From the NCBI GenBank assembly GCA_038043245.1, contig JBBTCH010000025.1:1-30846 (forward strand): a stretch of DNA of 30,846 bases, in the 5' to 3' direction. The stretch is from JACPFV01 sp038043245 (lineage in GTDB: Bacteria > Pseudomonadota > Gammaproteobacteria > Nevskiales > Nevskiaceae). The notes beneath the pieces were generated by a model. That model was not told where the DNA came from and did not search any database. It saw only the letters and a program-made list of their open reading frames with translations. Within the stretch, counting starts at the first letter, position 1; each line of letters opens with the position of its first letter. Positions 10,426-17,489 of the stretch are shown piece after piece. Position numbers and translations under genes: made by a program.

Positions 10426-10915
10426 CCTTCGGCATAAAAATCGCGCCGGCCAAGCCGGTCAGCACCCAGGCCAGCAGGAATCCGGCGAGCGCGTAGGCGC
10501 CGCCTTCGAGCGTGAGCGGCACGCCCGGCTCGAATCGGGTGGCGGCGTGCAGCGCCGGATCAAAGTTTCTTGCCAAGACCCAGGGCCGCTGCCAGATCAC
10601 CGCTTCGCGCAGCATGGACTCCATCGCGGTATAGCGCCGGTAGCGCTGCACGGTCGTGCGGTGGATGCGGCCGGAGGCACGGAACGTCTCGTCGGAATTG
10701 ACTTCATGCCGTTGGATGAACGTCTCGACATCCAGCTGCAGCGCCGCAGCTTCCTGCTGCAATTGCGTGAAGCGTGCTTCGGACTCGGCGCGCGCGCCGG
10801 CCAGGGTATTGCTGTAGGCAAGGTAGTAGAGTGGGAACTGCGCGGCGCTGATTACAAACACAACCAGCAGCAGCCGCGAGCTGAGACCACCGATCCACTG
10901 CATCAGGAGCGCCAT
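10409..10915 (-). CDS. DUF2937-like membrane protein
   Basis: The 168-residue protein has an N-terminal membrane helix (about 13-33), a long central soluble helical region rich in Glu/Gln/Arg (about 40-100) and a C-terminal helix (about 140-160). The architecture and length fit the DUF2937 family of unknown function, recalled from memory. The start at 10915 has no good ribosome-binding site; ATG 10903 is an alternative. It starts 4 bp from the divergent mlaC-like gene and overlaps dodecin at the other end, so both its flanks are shared with oppositely oriented genes. Function is unknown. Confidence 0.65.
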   Translation of the reverse strand: MALLMQWIGGLSSRLLLVVFVISAAQFPLYYLAYSNTLAGARAESEARFTQLQQEAAALQLDVETFIQRHEVNSDETFRASGRIHRTTVQRYRRYTAMESMLREAVIWQRPWVLARNFDPALHAATRFEPGVPLTLEGGAYALAGFLLAWVLTGLAGAIFMPKVKPRI

Positions 10916-10918
10916 GCC

Positions 10919-11500
10919 GTGAAGCTTACTGTGAGCCGCTTCTGTCTGGTACTGGCGCTGTGCTTGCAGGCTGCGCAGGCCGCCGAGCCCGGGGCCGTCG
11001 TCCGCGAAGCCACGGAGAAAATGCTGGTCCTGATTGAGCGTAATCAGGCGGACTACCGAGCCAGCTCAAGCCGGTTTTACACGATGGTCGACAAGGTGAT
11101 GCTGCCTTCCTTCGATCTCCAGCGTATCGGGCACGAGACGCTGGGTTCGCATTGGCGTTCGGCGACCACCAGCCAGCGCAAACGGCTCGCTGCGACATTC
11201 AAGAATTCGCTGATTCACAGCTACGCCGACGCCGTGCTGGCTCAATACGAAGGTCTGGAGATGGAATGGGCGGCGGCTTCAGGCGCCGACAGCGCCGTCG
11301 TGCGGGCGACGTTGATTCGTCCTGGCAACCGGCCGACTGCGCTGGCGTTTTCGATGGCGTCCAGCCAAGGGCAATGGAAAATCCACGACGTGGTGGTTGA
11401 TGGCGTCAGCCTTGCGGCTGGGCTGCGCTCTCAGTTCAATTCAGAGATCGCCAGAAACGGTCTCGAAGGGCTGCTTCAACGGCTGGAAAGTCCCCGCTGA
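10919..11500 (+). CDS. MlaC/Ttg2D-family phospholipid-binding periplasmic protein
   Basis: The start is GTG 10919 with AGGAG 9 bases upstream, giving 193 residues. A signal peptide (SRFCLVLALCLQAAQA, cut before AEPG) precedes an MlaC fold: VDKVMLPSFDLQRIGHETLG, a central QRKRLAATFKNSLIHSYADAV helix and the terminal strand pair with GQWKIHDVVVDGVSLAAGLR, all family hallmarks. MlaC shuttles phospholipids between the outer and inner membranes as part of the Mla system. Here no mlaA, mlaB, mlaD, mlaE or mlaF lies near, so it is an orphan copy. Its ribosome-binding site lies inside the first codons of the divergent DUF2937-like gene. Confidence 0.88.
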   Translation: MKLTVSRFCLVLALCLQAAQAAEPGAVVREATEKMLVLIERNQADYRASSSRFYTMVDKVMLPSFDLQRIGHETLGSHWRSATTSQRKRLAATFKNSLIHSYADAVLAQYEGLEMEWAAASGADSAVVRATLIRPGNRPTALAFSMASSQGQWKIHDVVVDGVSLAAGLRSQFNSEIARNGLEGLLQRLESPR

Positions 11501-11518
11501 CCCCGACTGAATCAGCGG
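11494..11518. terminator. Shared hairpin holding both stop codons
   Basis: CCGCTGA (11494-11500) and TCAGCGG (11512-11518) form a 7-bp inverted repeat with an 11-base loop. The arms carry the stop of the mlaC-like gene and the stop of the convergent GST gene, so one structure can mark the ends of both transcripts. There is no T tract. Confidence 0.45.
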
Positions 11519-12183
11519 CCGCCCATCAACTGATACGGGCCGCCTTTTTCCAGCGCACGCCGGTAGGCGGGCCGCGCGTGCATCCTGGCGAGCAGTGCAT
11601 GCAGTCGCGGACGTCTTGAATCAAGGCCACCGCGCGTGGCGGCGGCTTCCAGCGCAAAACTCATCTGTACGTCGGCCGCAGTCAGTTCGTTGCCGGCAAA
11701 CCACGCGCTCTGGCCCAGTTCGGCTTCCATGAAGTCGAGATTGTTCTCGACGTTCGGCGTCAGATAGCTTTTCTTGACCATCCTCGAGATCGCCTTGGCG
11801 ACGGGTCGCACGATCAGCGGCGCGCGTTCGATGCGCGCCATTAACAGCGAAATAATCATCAGCGTCGCAAAAGTACCTTCGGCGTAGTGCATCCAGTAGC
11901 GATAACGCAGGCGCTCCGGCGTACCGGCGGCCGGAATCATGCGGCCGTTGCCGTAACGCTCGACGAGATATTCCATGATCGCGCCGGATTCGGCGACGGT
12001 GATCTCGCCGTCGGTGATCACCGGCGATTTGCCCAGCGGGTGCACGGCCTTGAGTGCCGGCGGCGCCAGCATGGTTTTCCGGTCACGCGCGTAATGTTTG
12101 ATCTGATACGGCACGCCGAGTTCTTCGAGCAGCCACAGCACACGCTGCGAGCGCGAGTTATTGAGGTGGTGAACGACGACCAT
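11512..12183 (-). CDS. Glutathione S-transferase
   Basis: The 223-residue cytosolic protein has the N-terminal thioredoxin-like domain (about 1-80) with NNSRSQRVLWLLEELGVPY, the cis-proline in KSPVI and the glutathione-binding ESGAIMEYL motif, then an all-helical C-terminal domain with the N-capping LTAADVQMSF element. It would conjugate or reduce glutathione-linked substrates. The active-site residue is probably Ser in the first helix (NNSRS) rather than Tyr or Cys; the class is not assigned. A weak GAGAA ribosome-binding site precedes the ATG. A dispersed hairpin repeat lies just upstream, followed by the hydrolase gene in the same direction. Confidence 0.88.
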   Translation of the reverse strand: MVVVHHLNNSRSQRVLWLLEELGVPYQIKHYARDRKTMLAPPALKAVHPLGKSPVITDGEITVAESGAIMEYLVERYGNGRMIPAAGTPERLRYRYWMHYAEGTFATLMIISLLMARIERAPLIVRPVAKAISRMVKKSYLTPNVENNLDFMEAELGQSAWFAGNELTAADVQMSFALEAAATRGGLDSRRPRLHALLARMHARPAYRRALEKGGPYQLMGGR

Positions 12184-12208
12184 AAAATTCTCGTGAATAA
12201 AAATCGTG

Positions 12209-12274
12209 TGTCATTCCGAGGAGCGGATGCAACGAGGAATCTGATCAGATCCCTCGCATTCGCTCGGGATGACA
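12209..12274. repeat. Dispersed imperfect-palindrome repeat, family A, copy 1
   Basis: Starting TGTCATTCCGAG and ending CTCGGGATGACA, this 66-bp element folds on itself through arms TGTCATTCCGAG...GAGGAATCTGATC and GATCAGATCCCTCG...CGGGATGACA. A related copy is at 22602-22672. The family type (TCATTCC-GAGCGCAGCGAGGAATC) occurs widely as an extragenic palindrome in bacteria. It begins 1 nt after the TAG stop of the hydrolase gene and could act as its transcription end. Confidence 0.85.
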
Positions 12275-12275
12275 G

Positions 12276-13376
12276 CTAATTTCCGGGGACTGGCGTCACG
12301 CCGGGCGTCACCGTGGCGCCATCCATCAGCGCGAACAAGCGCTCGAAGCCGGTGCTGATCACCAGATGGGTGTCGCTGCCCTCCCAGCCATGTCCGGCCA
12401 GCGGACTTTCGTAGGTCATCCCGGCCTGATCAAACACCGGGCCCAGCGGTATCGCTGTCGCCGTGGTGCCGGACTCGGCACCGCCATTGAGCAGCACGGT
12501 GTATAGATGCGCCGGCACCTGTACCGCGTTGAGCGCGGCGAGCATCTCCAGATTCTGGTTCGCCGGCACCAGACCATCGTCGAGACCACCGACCAGCACC
12601 ACACCCTTGAGACCGGTCATGTCCTGCACGCGCGCGAGGTTGGTTATTTCCTGATATTTCTCCGGCACGTCTTCCAGCGCCCCGCCGTTTTCCTCTTCAA
12701 GCTCCTGCTGCGCGAGCGCACCCCCTGAGTTGCTGACGGGCGGTTGGGCCACGGCGCGGGCAATCAGATATTCCTCGGTGGTGTTGTTCACACCCTCGAC
12801 ATCCACCCACCAATCGAACAGCGGTGAACCGTCCGCGCGCTTGGCATCGGGCGATGCAATGGCGTAGCCCGACATGTTGCCACCCATGCTGACGCCGAAC
12901 GCGAACACCTGGGTGACCGAGGGATATTTCCCAAGAAAATATTTCGCCGCGGCGATCGAATCCGCCGCGCCCTGGCGCACGAACCAGCCGTAGATCGTTC
13001 CATCCTCCAGCACGCGGAAGGGATAATCCATTGCCACGGCAATGGCGCCCTTGGCGGTGGCCTGGCGCAAATGATTGCGCCACGAACACGAATCGTTGCC
13101 GTGTCCGTGGAACATGACGACCAGCTGGGTGGGCGCTGTCGTATCGGGCAGCGCGTAACGCCCCGACGCCAGCCCCAACTCACTGGTCGACTGGATGCCG
13201 CTGTCGCTCATCGCCAGCAGTCGCGGATCCGCCTGCTGCGCGCACGGCACTTCCAGAGCATCGAACGGGGTCGCGTCTGCGCGGGAACTGCTGCTGGCGC
13301 CCGACGAACTGTTGTTGCAGGCTGCCAGCGCGGCGCCCAACACGGTAACGATGACTGCTCTGGTGATCTTATTCAT
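12276..13376 (-). CDS. Lipoprotein alpha/beta hydrolase (secreted esterase-like)
   Basis: The 366-residue protein has a lipoprotein signal with lipobox LAAC (C20), then a Ser-rich linker. The alpha/beta-hydrolase domain starts near 84 (QLVVMFHGHGND, oxyanion-hole HGHG). It has nucleophile S163 in FGVSMGGN and an acid residue at D266/D267 in GGLDDGLVP. A terminal histidine, H329 in LAGHGWEG or H337, completes the triad. It is probably an esterase or lipase on the outer-membrane or periplasmic face; the substrate is unknown. The stop is TAG, one base from a dispersed repeat. The gene diverges from the VOC gene, with a weak ribosome-binding site. Confidence 0.82.
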   Translation of the reverse strand: MNKITRAVIVTVLGAALAACNNSSSGASSSSRADATPFDALEVPCAQQADPRLLAMSDSGIQSTSELGLASGRYALPDTTAPTQLVVMFHGHGNDSCSWRNHLRQATAKGAIAVAMDYPFRVLEDGTIYGWFVRQGAADSIAAAKYFLGKYPSVTQVFAFGVSMGGNMSGYAIASPDAKRADGSPLFDWWVDVEGVNNTTEEYLIARAVAQPPVSNSGGALAQQELEEENGGALEDVPEKYQEITNLARVQDMTGLKGVVLVGGLDDGLVPANQNLEMLAALNAVQVPAHLYTVLLNGGAESGTTATAIPLGPVFDQAGMTYESPLAGHGWEGSDTHLVISTGFERLFALMDGATVTPGVTPVPGN

Positions 13377-13435
13377 GCCATCATTTTACGGTGAAATGCA
13401 CGTCAACAGGCCCTAACTCACCCAAGGAGATTTCC

Positions 13436-13807
13436 ATGATTGGCTACGTCACTCTCGGCACCAACGACTTTCCCCGCGCCGCCAAGTTTTACGACACCTT
13501 GCTTGCTGAACTCGGCGCCAAGCGCGTGATGGAGTTCGGGCCCACCTTCGTCGTCTGGGGCAAAGGCATGGATCAACCCATGCTCTGCGTTACCAAACCG
13601 CACGATGGCAAACCCGCCACGGTCGGCAACGGCGTGATGGTGGCCTTGCGGGCCAAGAACCTCGACGAGATCAAGAAACTGCACGCCAAGGCGCTGTCGC
13701 TCGGCGCTACCGACGAAGGCGCGCCGGGCCCGCGTGGCGAAGGCTTCTCCGGCGGATATTTCCGCGACCTTGACGGCAACAAGCTCAATTTCTTCTGCAT
13801 GGGTTGA
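13436..13807 (+). CDS. VOC (glyoxalase/bleomycin-resistance fold) protein
   Basis: The 123-residue protein is one VOC unit pair: MIGYVTLGTNDFPRAAKFYD opens the first beta-alpha-beta-beta-beta module and GYFRDLDGNKLNFF closes the second. The start ATG 13436 has AAGGAGA 5-6 bases upstream, so an in-frame ATG 45 bp earlier is not used. VOC proteins are metal-dependent lyases, dioxygenases or binding proteins; the usual His at the first strand is replaced here (YVTLG), so activity is uncertain. The next gene begins 18 bp later in the same direction. Confidence 0.85.
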   Translation: MIGYVTLGTNDFPRAAKFYDTLLAELGAKRVMEFGPTFVVWGKGMDQPMLCVTKPHDGKPATVGNGVMVALRAKNLDEIKKLHAKALSLGATDEGAPGPRGEGFSGGYFRDLDGNKLNFFCMG

Positions 13808-13825
13808 GGCGACGCGGAGGATTTT

Positions 13826-14440
13826 TTGCCGACCCAACGCTACGCCACGCTGCGCCGCCGGCTCAAGACCGGCGATCTGGTGTTCTTCGCCGGCCGCGGC
13901 CTGCTCAGCGACAGCGTCAAGGCGGTCACCGATTCGCGCTGGTCGCACGTGGCGATGGTGATGGTGCTGCCCGAGTACGATTTCGTCTGCCTCTGGGAAT
14001 CCACCGCCTTGAGCAATCTCAAGGATCTCAACATCGGCCGCACGCACGAGGGCGTGCAGCTGGTGCCGCTGAGCACACGCCTGCGCACTTACGAAGGCGA
14101 CATGGCCCTGCGTCAGCTGTGCGGCGTGCGGCTGAGTCGGCGCGACATGCAGAAGCTGATGGCCCTGCGCCGCAAGCTTGGCGGCCGGCCCTACGAAGCA
14201 AGCACACTGGAACTGATGGCCGCCGCCTACGACGGCCTGCTGGGCGAGCAGCAAGAAAACCTGTCCAGCCTGTTCTGCAGCGAGCTGGTCGCCGAAACCT
14301 ATCAGGCGCTGGGGCTGATCCGCGGCGGACGCAAAGACAAGCCGTCGAACGAATACACGCCGGCGGATTTTGCCGAGACCACCGAGAGCCTGCCGTGGAT
14401 ACGTGGCCATCTCGGGCCGGAAATCAGGCTCAAGCTATGA
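13826..14440 (+). CDS. Permuted papain-fold (NlpC/P60-like, YiiX type) protein
   Basis: The start is TTG 13826, supported by GCGGAGG 5 bases upstream; no ATG is available nearby. The 204-residue protein has GDLVFFAGRG at 16-25, H41 in RWSHVAMV and C151 in LFCSELVAE, the order (His before Cys) that defines the permuted papain-like group. These enzymes act as amidases, peptidases or lipid hydrolases. No signal peptide is visible, so it is likely cytoplasmic. E58 in LWES may complete the site. It sits between VOC and TetR-like genes in a tight same-strand run, and its role there is unknown. Confidence 0.75.
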   Translation: MPTQRYATLRRRLKTGDLVFFAGRGLLSDSVKAVTDSRWSHVAMVMVLPEYDFVCLWESTALSNLKDLNIGRTHEGVQLVPLSTRLRTYEGDMALRQLCGVRLSRRDMQKLMALRRKLGGRPYEASTLELMAAAYDGLLGEQQENLSSLFCSELVAETYQALGLIRGGRKDKPSNEYTPADFAETTESLPWIRGHLGPEIRLKL

Positions 14441-14450
14441 TTGAGCAAGA

Positions 14451-14984
14451 ATGAAAAACAAAGTCCTGCTGGCAGCCCGCAAGCTCATCGGCTCGGGGGT
14501 CACGCCCAGCCAGATCAAGGCTGCGGATCTGGTCGCCGTGGGCGCCTGCTCGGAAAGCGAGTTCACGCAATATTTCGCCGACCTCGCGACATTCCAGCGC
14601 GATCTCGCCAACCTGATTTTCGGCGAAGCGCGCGAAGCCGTCATCAAATCCACCGCGGGCCACAACGCCGGGCTGCAGCAACTCTGCGCCGCCTTCACGA
14701 CCTACCTCGACTACAACCTCACCGACCCGGCGCTGCAGGAGCTGGCGCACCATATCCAGTGCGAGCCGCAAGGCTGGGACCTGCTGATGCGCATGGAGAT
14801 CGGCGTTTCGCTGGTCGCACAAGCCGACCTCGAAGCCATGGGTGCGACCCTGTGCGCCGCCCGTGCACGCCTGCTTACTTCACTGGTGGTGACCGTCGTC
14901 CGCGCTGAATACAAAGCCAAAAAGAAACTGCCCGACATGCGCGACGCCCTGCTCGATTACTGCAAATTGTCGGTGGATCGTTAA
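14451..14984 (+). CDS. TetR-like transcriptional regulator
   Basis: The 177-residue protein begins with a TetR-type helix-turn-helix region (about 1-50: VLLAARKLIGSG... ending SESEFTQYFADLATFQRDL), the helical pattern in which a recognition helix precedes a YF element. The C-terminal part (55-177) is all helical and would form the ligand/dimer domain. The HTH sequence departs from the family consensus, so this is a structural rather than strict motif match. It starts 10 bp after the papain-like gene and may regulate its own operon. Confidence 0.6.
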   Translation: MKNKVLLAARKLIGSGVTPSQIKAADLVAVGACSESEFTQYFADLATFQRDLANLIFGEAREAVIKSTAGHNAGLQQLCAAFTTYLDYNLTDPALQELAHHIQCEPQGWDLLMRMEIGVSLVAQADLEAMGATLCAARARLLTSLVVTVVRAEYKAKKKLPDMRDALLDYCKLSVDR

Positions 14985-14995
14985 GGAGAACCTGC

Positions 14996-15397
14996 GTGGA
15001 CAAACCCAACAACAGTCACAGCAAAATCATCGGCTACATCCTGTGGATCTTCGGCTTCATGGGCGCGCACCGTTTCTATTTCGGCAAACCGCTCACCGGC
15101 ACTCTCTGGTTTTTCACGCTCGGGCTGCTTTTCATCGGCTGGATCGTGGATCTGTTCCTGATTCCGTCGATGGATCGTGAAGCCGACCGCAAATACAAGG
15201 AAGGCGCCAAGAGCTATACCGTGTCTTGGATCCTGCTGACCTTTCTCGGTGTGCTCGGCATCCACCGTTTCTACATGGGTAAATGGGCCACCGGAATCAT
15301 CTACCTGCTGACCCTGGGCTTGCTGGGCGTCGGCGTGCTCTACGATTTCTGGACGCTGAACGGACAGGTCAACGACATCAACACGGCGCCGGCCTGA
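14996..15397 (+). CDS. Tandem TM2-domain membrane protein
   Basis: The 133-residue protein starts at GTG with TAAGGAG upstream. It contains two TM2 domains in tandem, each with paired membrane helices and the hallmark: FMGAHRFYFGK in the first (about 18-28) and VLGIHRFYMGK in the second (about 82-92). Most bacterial TM2 proteins have one copy. The first domain ends with a DLFLIPSM motif, the second with a LYDFWTLN motif. It is an inner-membrane protein of unknown function, 11 bp downstream of the TetR-like gene. The doubling probably reflects an internal duplication. Confidence 0.88.
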   Translation: MDKPNNSHSKIIGYILWIFGFMGAHRFYFGKPLTGTLWFFTLGLLFIGWIVDLFLIPSMDREADRKYKEGAKSYTVSWILLTFLGVLGIHRFYMGKWATGIIYLLTLGLLGVGVLYDFWTLNGQVNDINTAPA

Positions 15398-15416
15398 GTA
15401 AAGTCAGATTTATTGC

Positions 15417-15509
15417 CCGTTCGTCCTGAGCTTGTCGAAGGGCGGACGGGCTATTCTTGCAACTGCTTGGCAATTTCCGCTCATGCTTCGACAAGCTCAG
15501 CACGAACGG
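15417..15509. repeat. Long inverted repeat, family B (TGAGCTTGTCGAAG type)
   Basis: Arms at 15417-15440 and 15486-15509 are 24 bp long with one mismatch, separated by 45 bp. The arm core CTGAGCTTGTCGAAG is a well-known dispersed extragenic repeat in many Proteobacteria. It lies between the TM2 gene and the second GST, whose ribosome-binding site follows 10 bp later. It can fold as a large hairpin in the leader of the GST transcript. Confidence 0.85.
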
Positions 15510-15529
15510 AAATCATAAAGAGATTTCCA

Positions 15530-16300
15530 ATGATGCAACCCCAATCAGCCGACAACAAAGTCACCATCATCGGCAGCTACATCTCGCCGTACGTGCGCAA
15601 GGTACTGGCGGTGCTGCACCTCAAGGGCATCGCCTACCAGATCGACCCGATCATCGGCTTCATGGGCGATGATCGTTTCTCCAAGATCAGCCCGGTGCGC
15701 CGCATCCCGGTGCTGATCGACGACCAGGTGACGCTGGCCGATTCCACCGTGATCTGCGAATACCTCGAAGACCGCTACCCGAACCCGCCGCTATTGCCGC
15801 GCAAGCCCGCCGACCGCGCCCGTGCACGTTGGCTAGAGGAATACGCCGACACCCGCATGGGCGATGTGTTTCTCTGGCAGTTGTTCAACCAGGTCGTCAT
15901 CGGCCCGTTCCTGTGGGGTCGTCCGACTGATGAGGCAGTGCTTAAAAAAACCACCGAACAAGACATCCCGCAGGTGCTGGATTATCTCGAGCCTCAACTG
16001 CCCGAGAAAGATTTCCTGTTCGGCGAGGATCTGACGATCGCCGATATCAGCATCGCGGTGATTTTCCGCAACGTCGGCTTTGCCCGTTACAGCGTCGATG
16101 CCGCGCGCTGGCCCATCACTGCCGCCTACTTTCCGCGCGTGCTGGAGCAACCCTGCCTGGCGCAACTGAAGGGTTTTGAGGACAAGATGGTGCGAACACC
16201 GATTCCGCATCACCGCGAGGCGCTGGAGAAAATGGGCGCACCGCTGACCGCGGAAACCTACAACAGCGGCACGCCCAAGCCCGGGATGATGAGAATCTGA
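15530..16300 (+). CDS. Glutathione S-transferase (second copy)
   Basis: The 256-residue protein starts at ATG 15530 (ATG 15533 follows directly); an in-frame upstream ATG at 15413 is rejected because it would translate the inverted repeat. The N-terminal domain shows the SYISPYVRKVLAVLHLKG active-site helix, RIPVL with the cis-proline and ADSTVICEYLEDRYP. The C-terminal helical domain includes LTIADISIAVIF. It is soluble and shares only the fold with the GST at 11512. The C-terminal tail (about 225-256) is longer than usual. AAAGAGA serves as the ribosome-binding site. The substrate is unknown. Confidence 0.88.
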   Translation: MMQPQSADNKVTIIGSYISPYVRKVLAVLHLKGIAYQIDPIIGFMGDDRFSKISPVRRIPVLIDDQVTLADSTVICEYLEDRYPNPPLLPRKPADRARARWLEEYADTRMGDVFLWQLFNQVVIGPFLWGRPTDEAVLKKTTEQDIPQVLDYLEPQLPEKDFLFGEDLTIADISIAVIFRNVGFARYSVDAARWPITAAYFPRVLEQPCLAQLKGFEDKMVRTPIPHHREALEKMGAPLTAETYNSGTPKPGMMRI

Positions 16301-16358
16301 CCCGTGTTAAATCTCTTTTTTTGAAGTCTGGTTGTAGTTATATTTTTGGAGGGAATCC

Positions 16359-16739
16359 ATGAATACATCTGATCTGATGAAGGGCATCGATCATGCAAGA
16401 CTGCTGCCCCCACCCAACCCTAACTTTGCGAGTGAGTTCCATCACCGACTGATTTCATGGATAAACGATTTCCATAGAAACCTTGATGAGCAGCACGAAG
16501 TCGGTGCACGGCTGGTTAACTTCGGTCAGTCAGTGACGTTCCACATCGAAGACATCAGCTACTGGAATCCGTCGCTTATTTCGTTCATCGGCCATACCGA
16601 GTCTAAAGAGCCCGTAGAGCTCATACAACACGTGTCGCAGATTAGCGTTCTGCTGATTGCCATGAAGCGGCAGAGCACGGGACCAAAACATCCAATTGGA
16701 TTCGCGAGTTGGGATGAGTATGACAAGAGCAAAAAATAA
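16359..16739 (+). CDS. Hypothetical protein, DUF6173-like
   Basis: The 126-residue protein has a strong GGAGG ribosome-binding site 8 bases before the ATG. Its central part, HEVGARLVNFGQSVTFHIED then YWNPSLISF and PVELIQHVSQISVL, resembles the DUF6173 family as I remember it; the family function is unknown. No signal peptide, membrane segment or known catalytic motif is visible. Codon use is AT-richer than in the flanking genes, and an attC-like structure begins at its stop codon, both consistent with a captured cassette gene. A T-rich leader with TATATT (16339-16344) may carry its own promoter. Confidence 0.6.
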   Translation: MNTSDLMKGIDHARLLPPPNPNFASEFHHRLISWINDFHRNLDEQHEVGARLVNFGQSVTFHIEDISYWNPSLISFIGHTESKEPVELIQHVSQISVLLIAMKRQSTGPKHPIGFASWDEYDKSKK

Positions 16740-16812
16740 CCAGAGCTTCACGCCCACGTCACGCCTCCGCTTCGCTCCGACGTGTCCGTGGCTTAAGCTC
16801 AACATTAGCCAT
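16735..16812 (+). other. attC-like hairpin (integron recombination site candidate)
   Basis: Starting at the stop codon of the preceding gene, GAGCTT (16743-16748) pairs with AAGCTC (16795-16800), CCACG (16754-16758) with CGTGG (16787-16791) and CACG (16760-16763) with CGTG (16781-16784) around a CTCCGCTTCGCTCCG apex. The right end GGCTTAAGCTCAACATTAGCC resembles the usual attC end. The outer core is ATTAGCC rather than GTTRRRY, so the site may be mutated or inactive. Confidence 0.45.
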
Positions 16813-16833
16813 CAGTTAGTAAAGGCATAAGCC

Positions 16834-17421
16834 ATGCGCATGATCGTTGTCCTGTTGTTGCTACTCAGTACTACTGCGTGTGTCTCACAAGCCGAGCGTG
16901 AGCGGGAAACGGCAGAAACGGAGCGTCGCGAACAGGAGCAGCAGCAGATGTTCGCTGAAGAGCAGGCCCGAGTTGATGGGATAAAGCAGCGTGAAATCGA
17001 ACATCAGAGCGCCGAGATAGAGCGAAAGCGCGCTGAAAAAGACCGTCGCGACCAGAACGCGATGAAGCTGGCGAAACAACATGGTTTCAAACACGTGCTG
17101 TTGAATGAACCTTTGCCAGCCTTGCTAGAAAGCGCAATCGATGATGCTATTCCAATAGCTACACTGCGTCAGATCGCAGTTCAGCAGCATTGGCACGATA
17201 GTTACTTCATTGCATCGCAGATCTTGTCGCCGCACGAAGCATTGTTTTACGACGAAAGTCGCGATGTGCGAATTTTTGTCAAGACACATGGAGCCACGGT
17301 GTACGAGGGCACGCCTTTGTCCGCGCTTGGCGCAGCTTTTTGGCGCATCGTCGGCGTCAAGTCTTATTCAACGGTGTTGGGTGCCCCTGCCCAAGCCTTT
17401 ATTATCGAAAAGGCATGGTAG
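16834..17421 (+). CDS. Hypothetical lipoprotein with charged coiled coil
   Basis: The 195-residue protein has a lipoprotein signal peptide with lipobox LLSTTAC (C16). Residues about 19-75 are a highly charged Glu/Arg/Gln repeat typical of a coiled coil, and residues 85-195 form a compact domain of unknown family (LLNEPLPALLESAIDD, QILSPHEALFYDES, LGAAFWRIVGVKSY). It is predicted to be membrane-anchored through lipid. AAAGG lies upstream of the ATG. Base composition is AT-richer than the surroundings, and it lies between two attC-like segments, so transfer by an integron is plausible. No function can be assigned. Confidence 0.75.
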   Translation: MRMIVVLLLLLSTTACVSQAERERETAETERREQEQQQMFAEEQARVDGIKQREIEHQSAEIERKRAEKDRRDQNAMKLAKQHGFKHVLLNEPLPALLESAIDDAIPIATLRQIAVQQHWHDSYFIASQILSPHEALFYDESRDVRIFVKTHGATVYEGTPLSALGAAFWRIVGVKSYSTVLGAPAQAFIIEKAW

Positions 17422-17431
17422 ACAAGCTAAT

Positions 17432-17489
17432 GGCTAACAACGCGTTGAACAGCAACGAAGTGAGGTAGTGAAGTCAGGCAGTTAGCGCC
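17432..17489 (+). other. Degenerate attC-like segment
   Basis: GGCTAACAACGCGTTGAAC (from 17432) is like the left end of many attC sites and GTTAGCGCC (17481-17489) can pair with the GCTAAC at the left. The inner arms do not pair well and the total length is short, so a partly deleted site is more likely than an active one. The GTTA also contains the stop codon of the cyclase gene on the other strand. Confidence 0.3.

Larger units (their letters stand above)
16306..17489 (+). mobile_element. Possible integron gene-cassette remnant (two cassettes, no integrase seen)
   Basis: The stretch begins with GTTAAAT (16306-16312), a match to the integron core GTTRRRY. It contains two same-strand genes whose base composition is clearly more AT-rich than their neighbours, the first followed by an attC-like hairpin and the second by a shorter degenerate one. 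No integrase or attI is in the window. Cassette capture is inference from the hairpins, gene spacing and composition. Confidence 0.4.

Noticed and set aside
12209..12274. CRISPR or tRNA origin for the palindromic elements
   Set aside because: There are no regularly spaced direct repeats, and no cloverleaf with an anticodon arm; the arms fit a dispersed extragenic palindrome.
15413..15529. Upstream ATG extension of the second GST
   Set aside because: It would translate one arm of an inverted repeat; the ATG at 15530 has a ribosome-binding site and the correct family N-terminus.
16801..16833. AGTTAGTA as a second perfect integron core
   Set aside because: It does not match GTTRRRY at the last two positions and lacks a paired partner, so it was not counted as a site.
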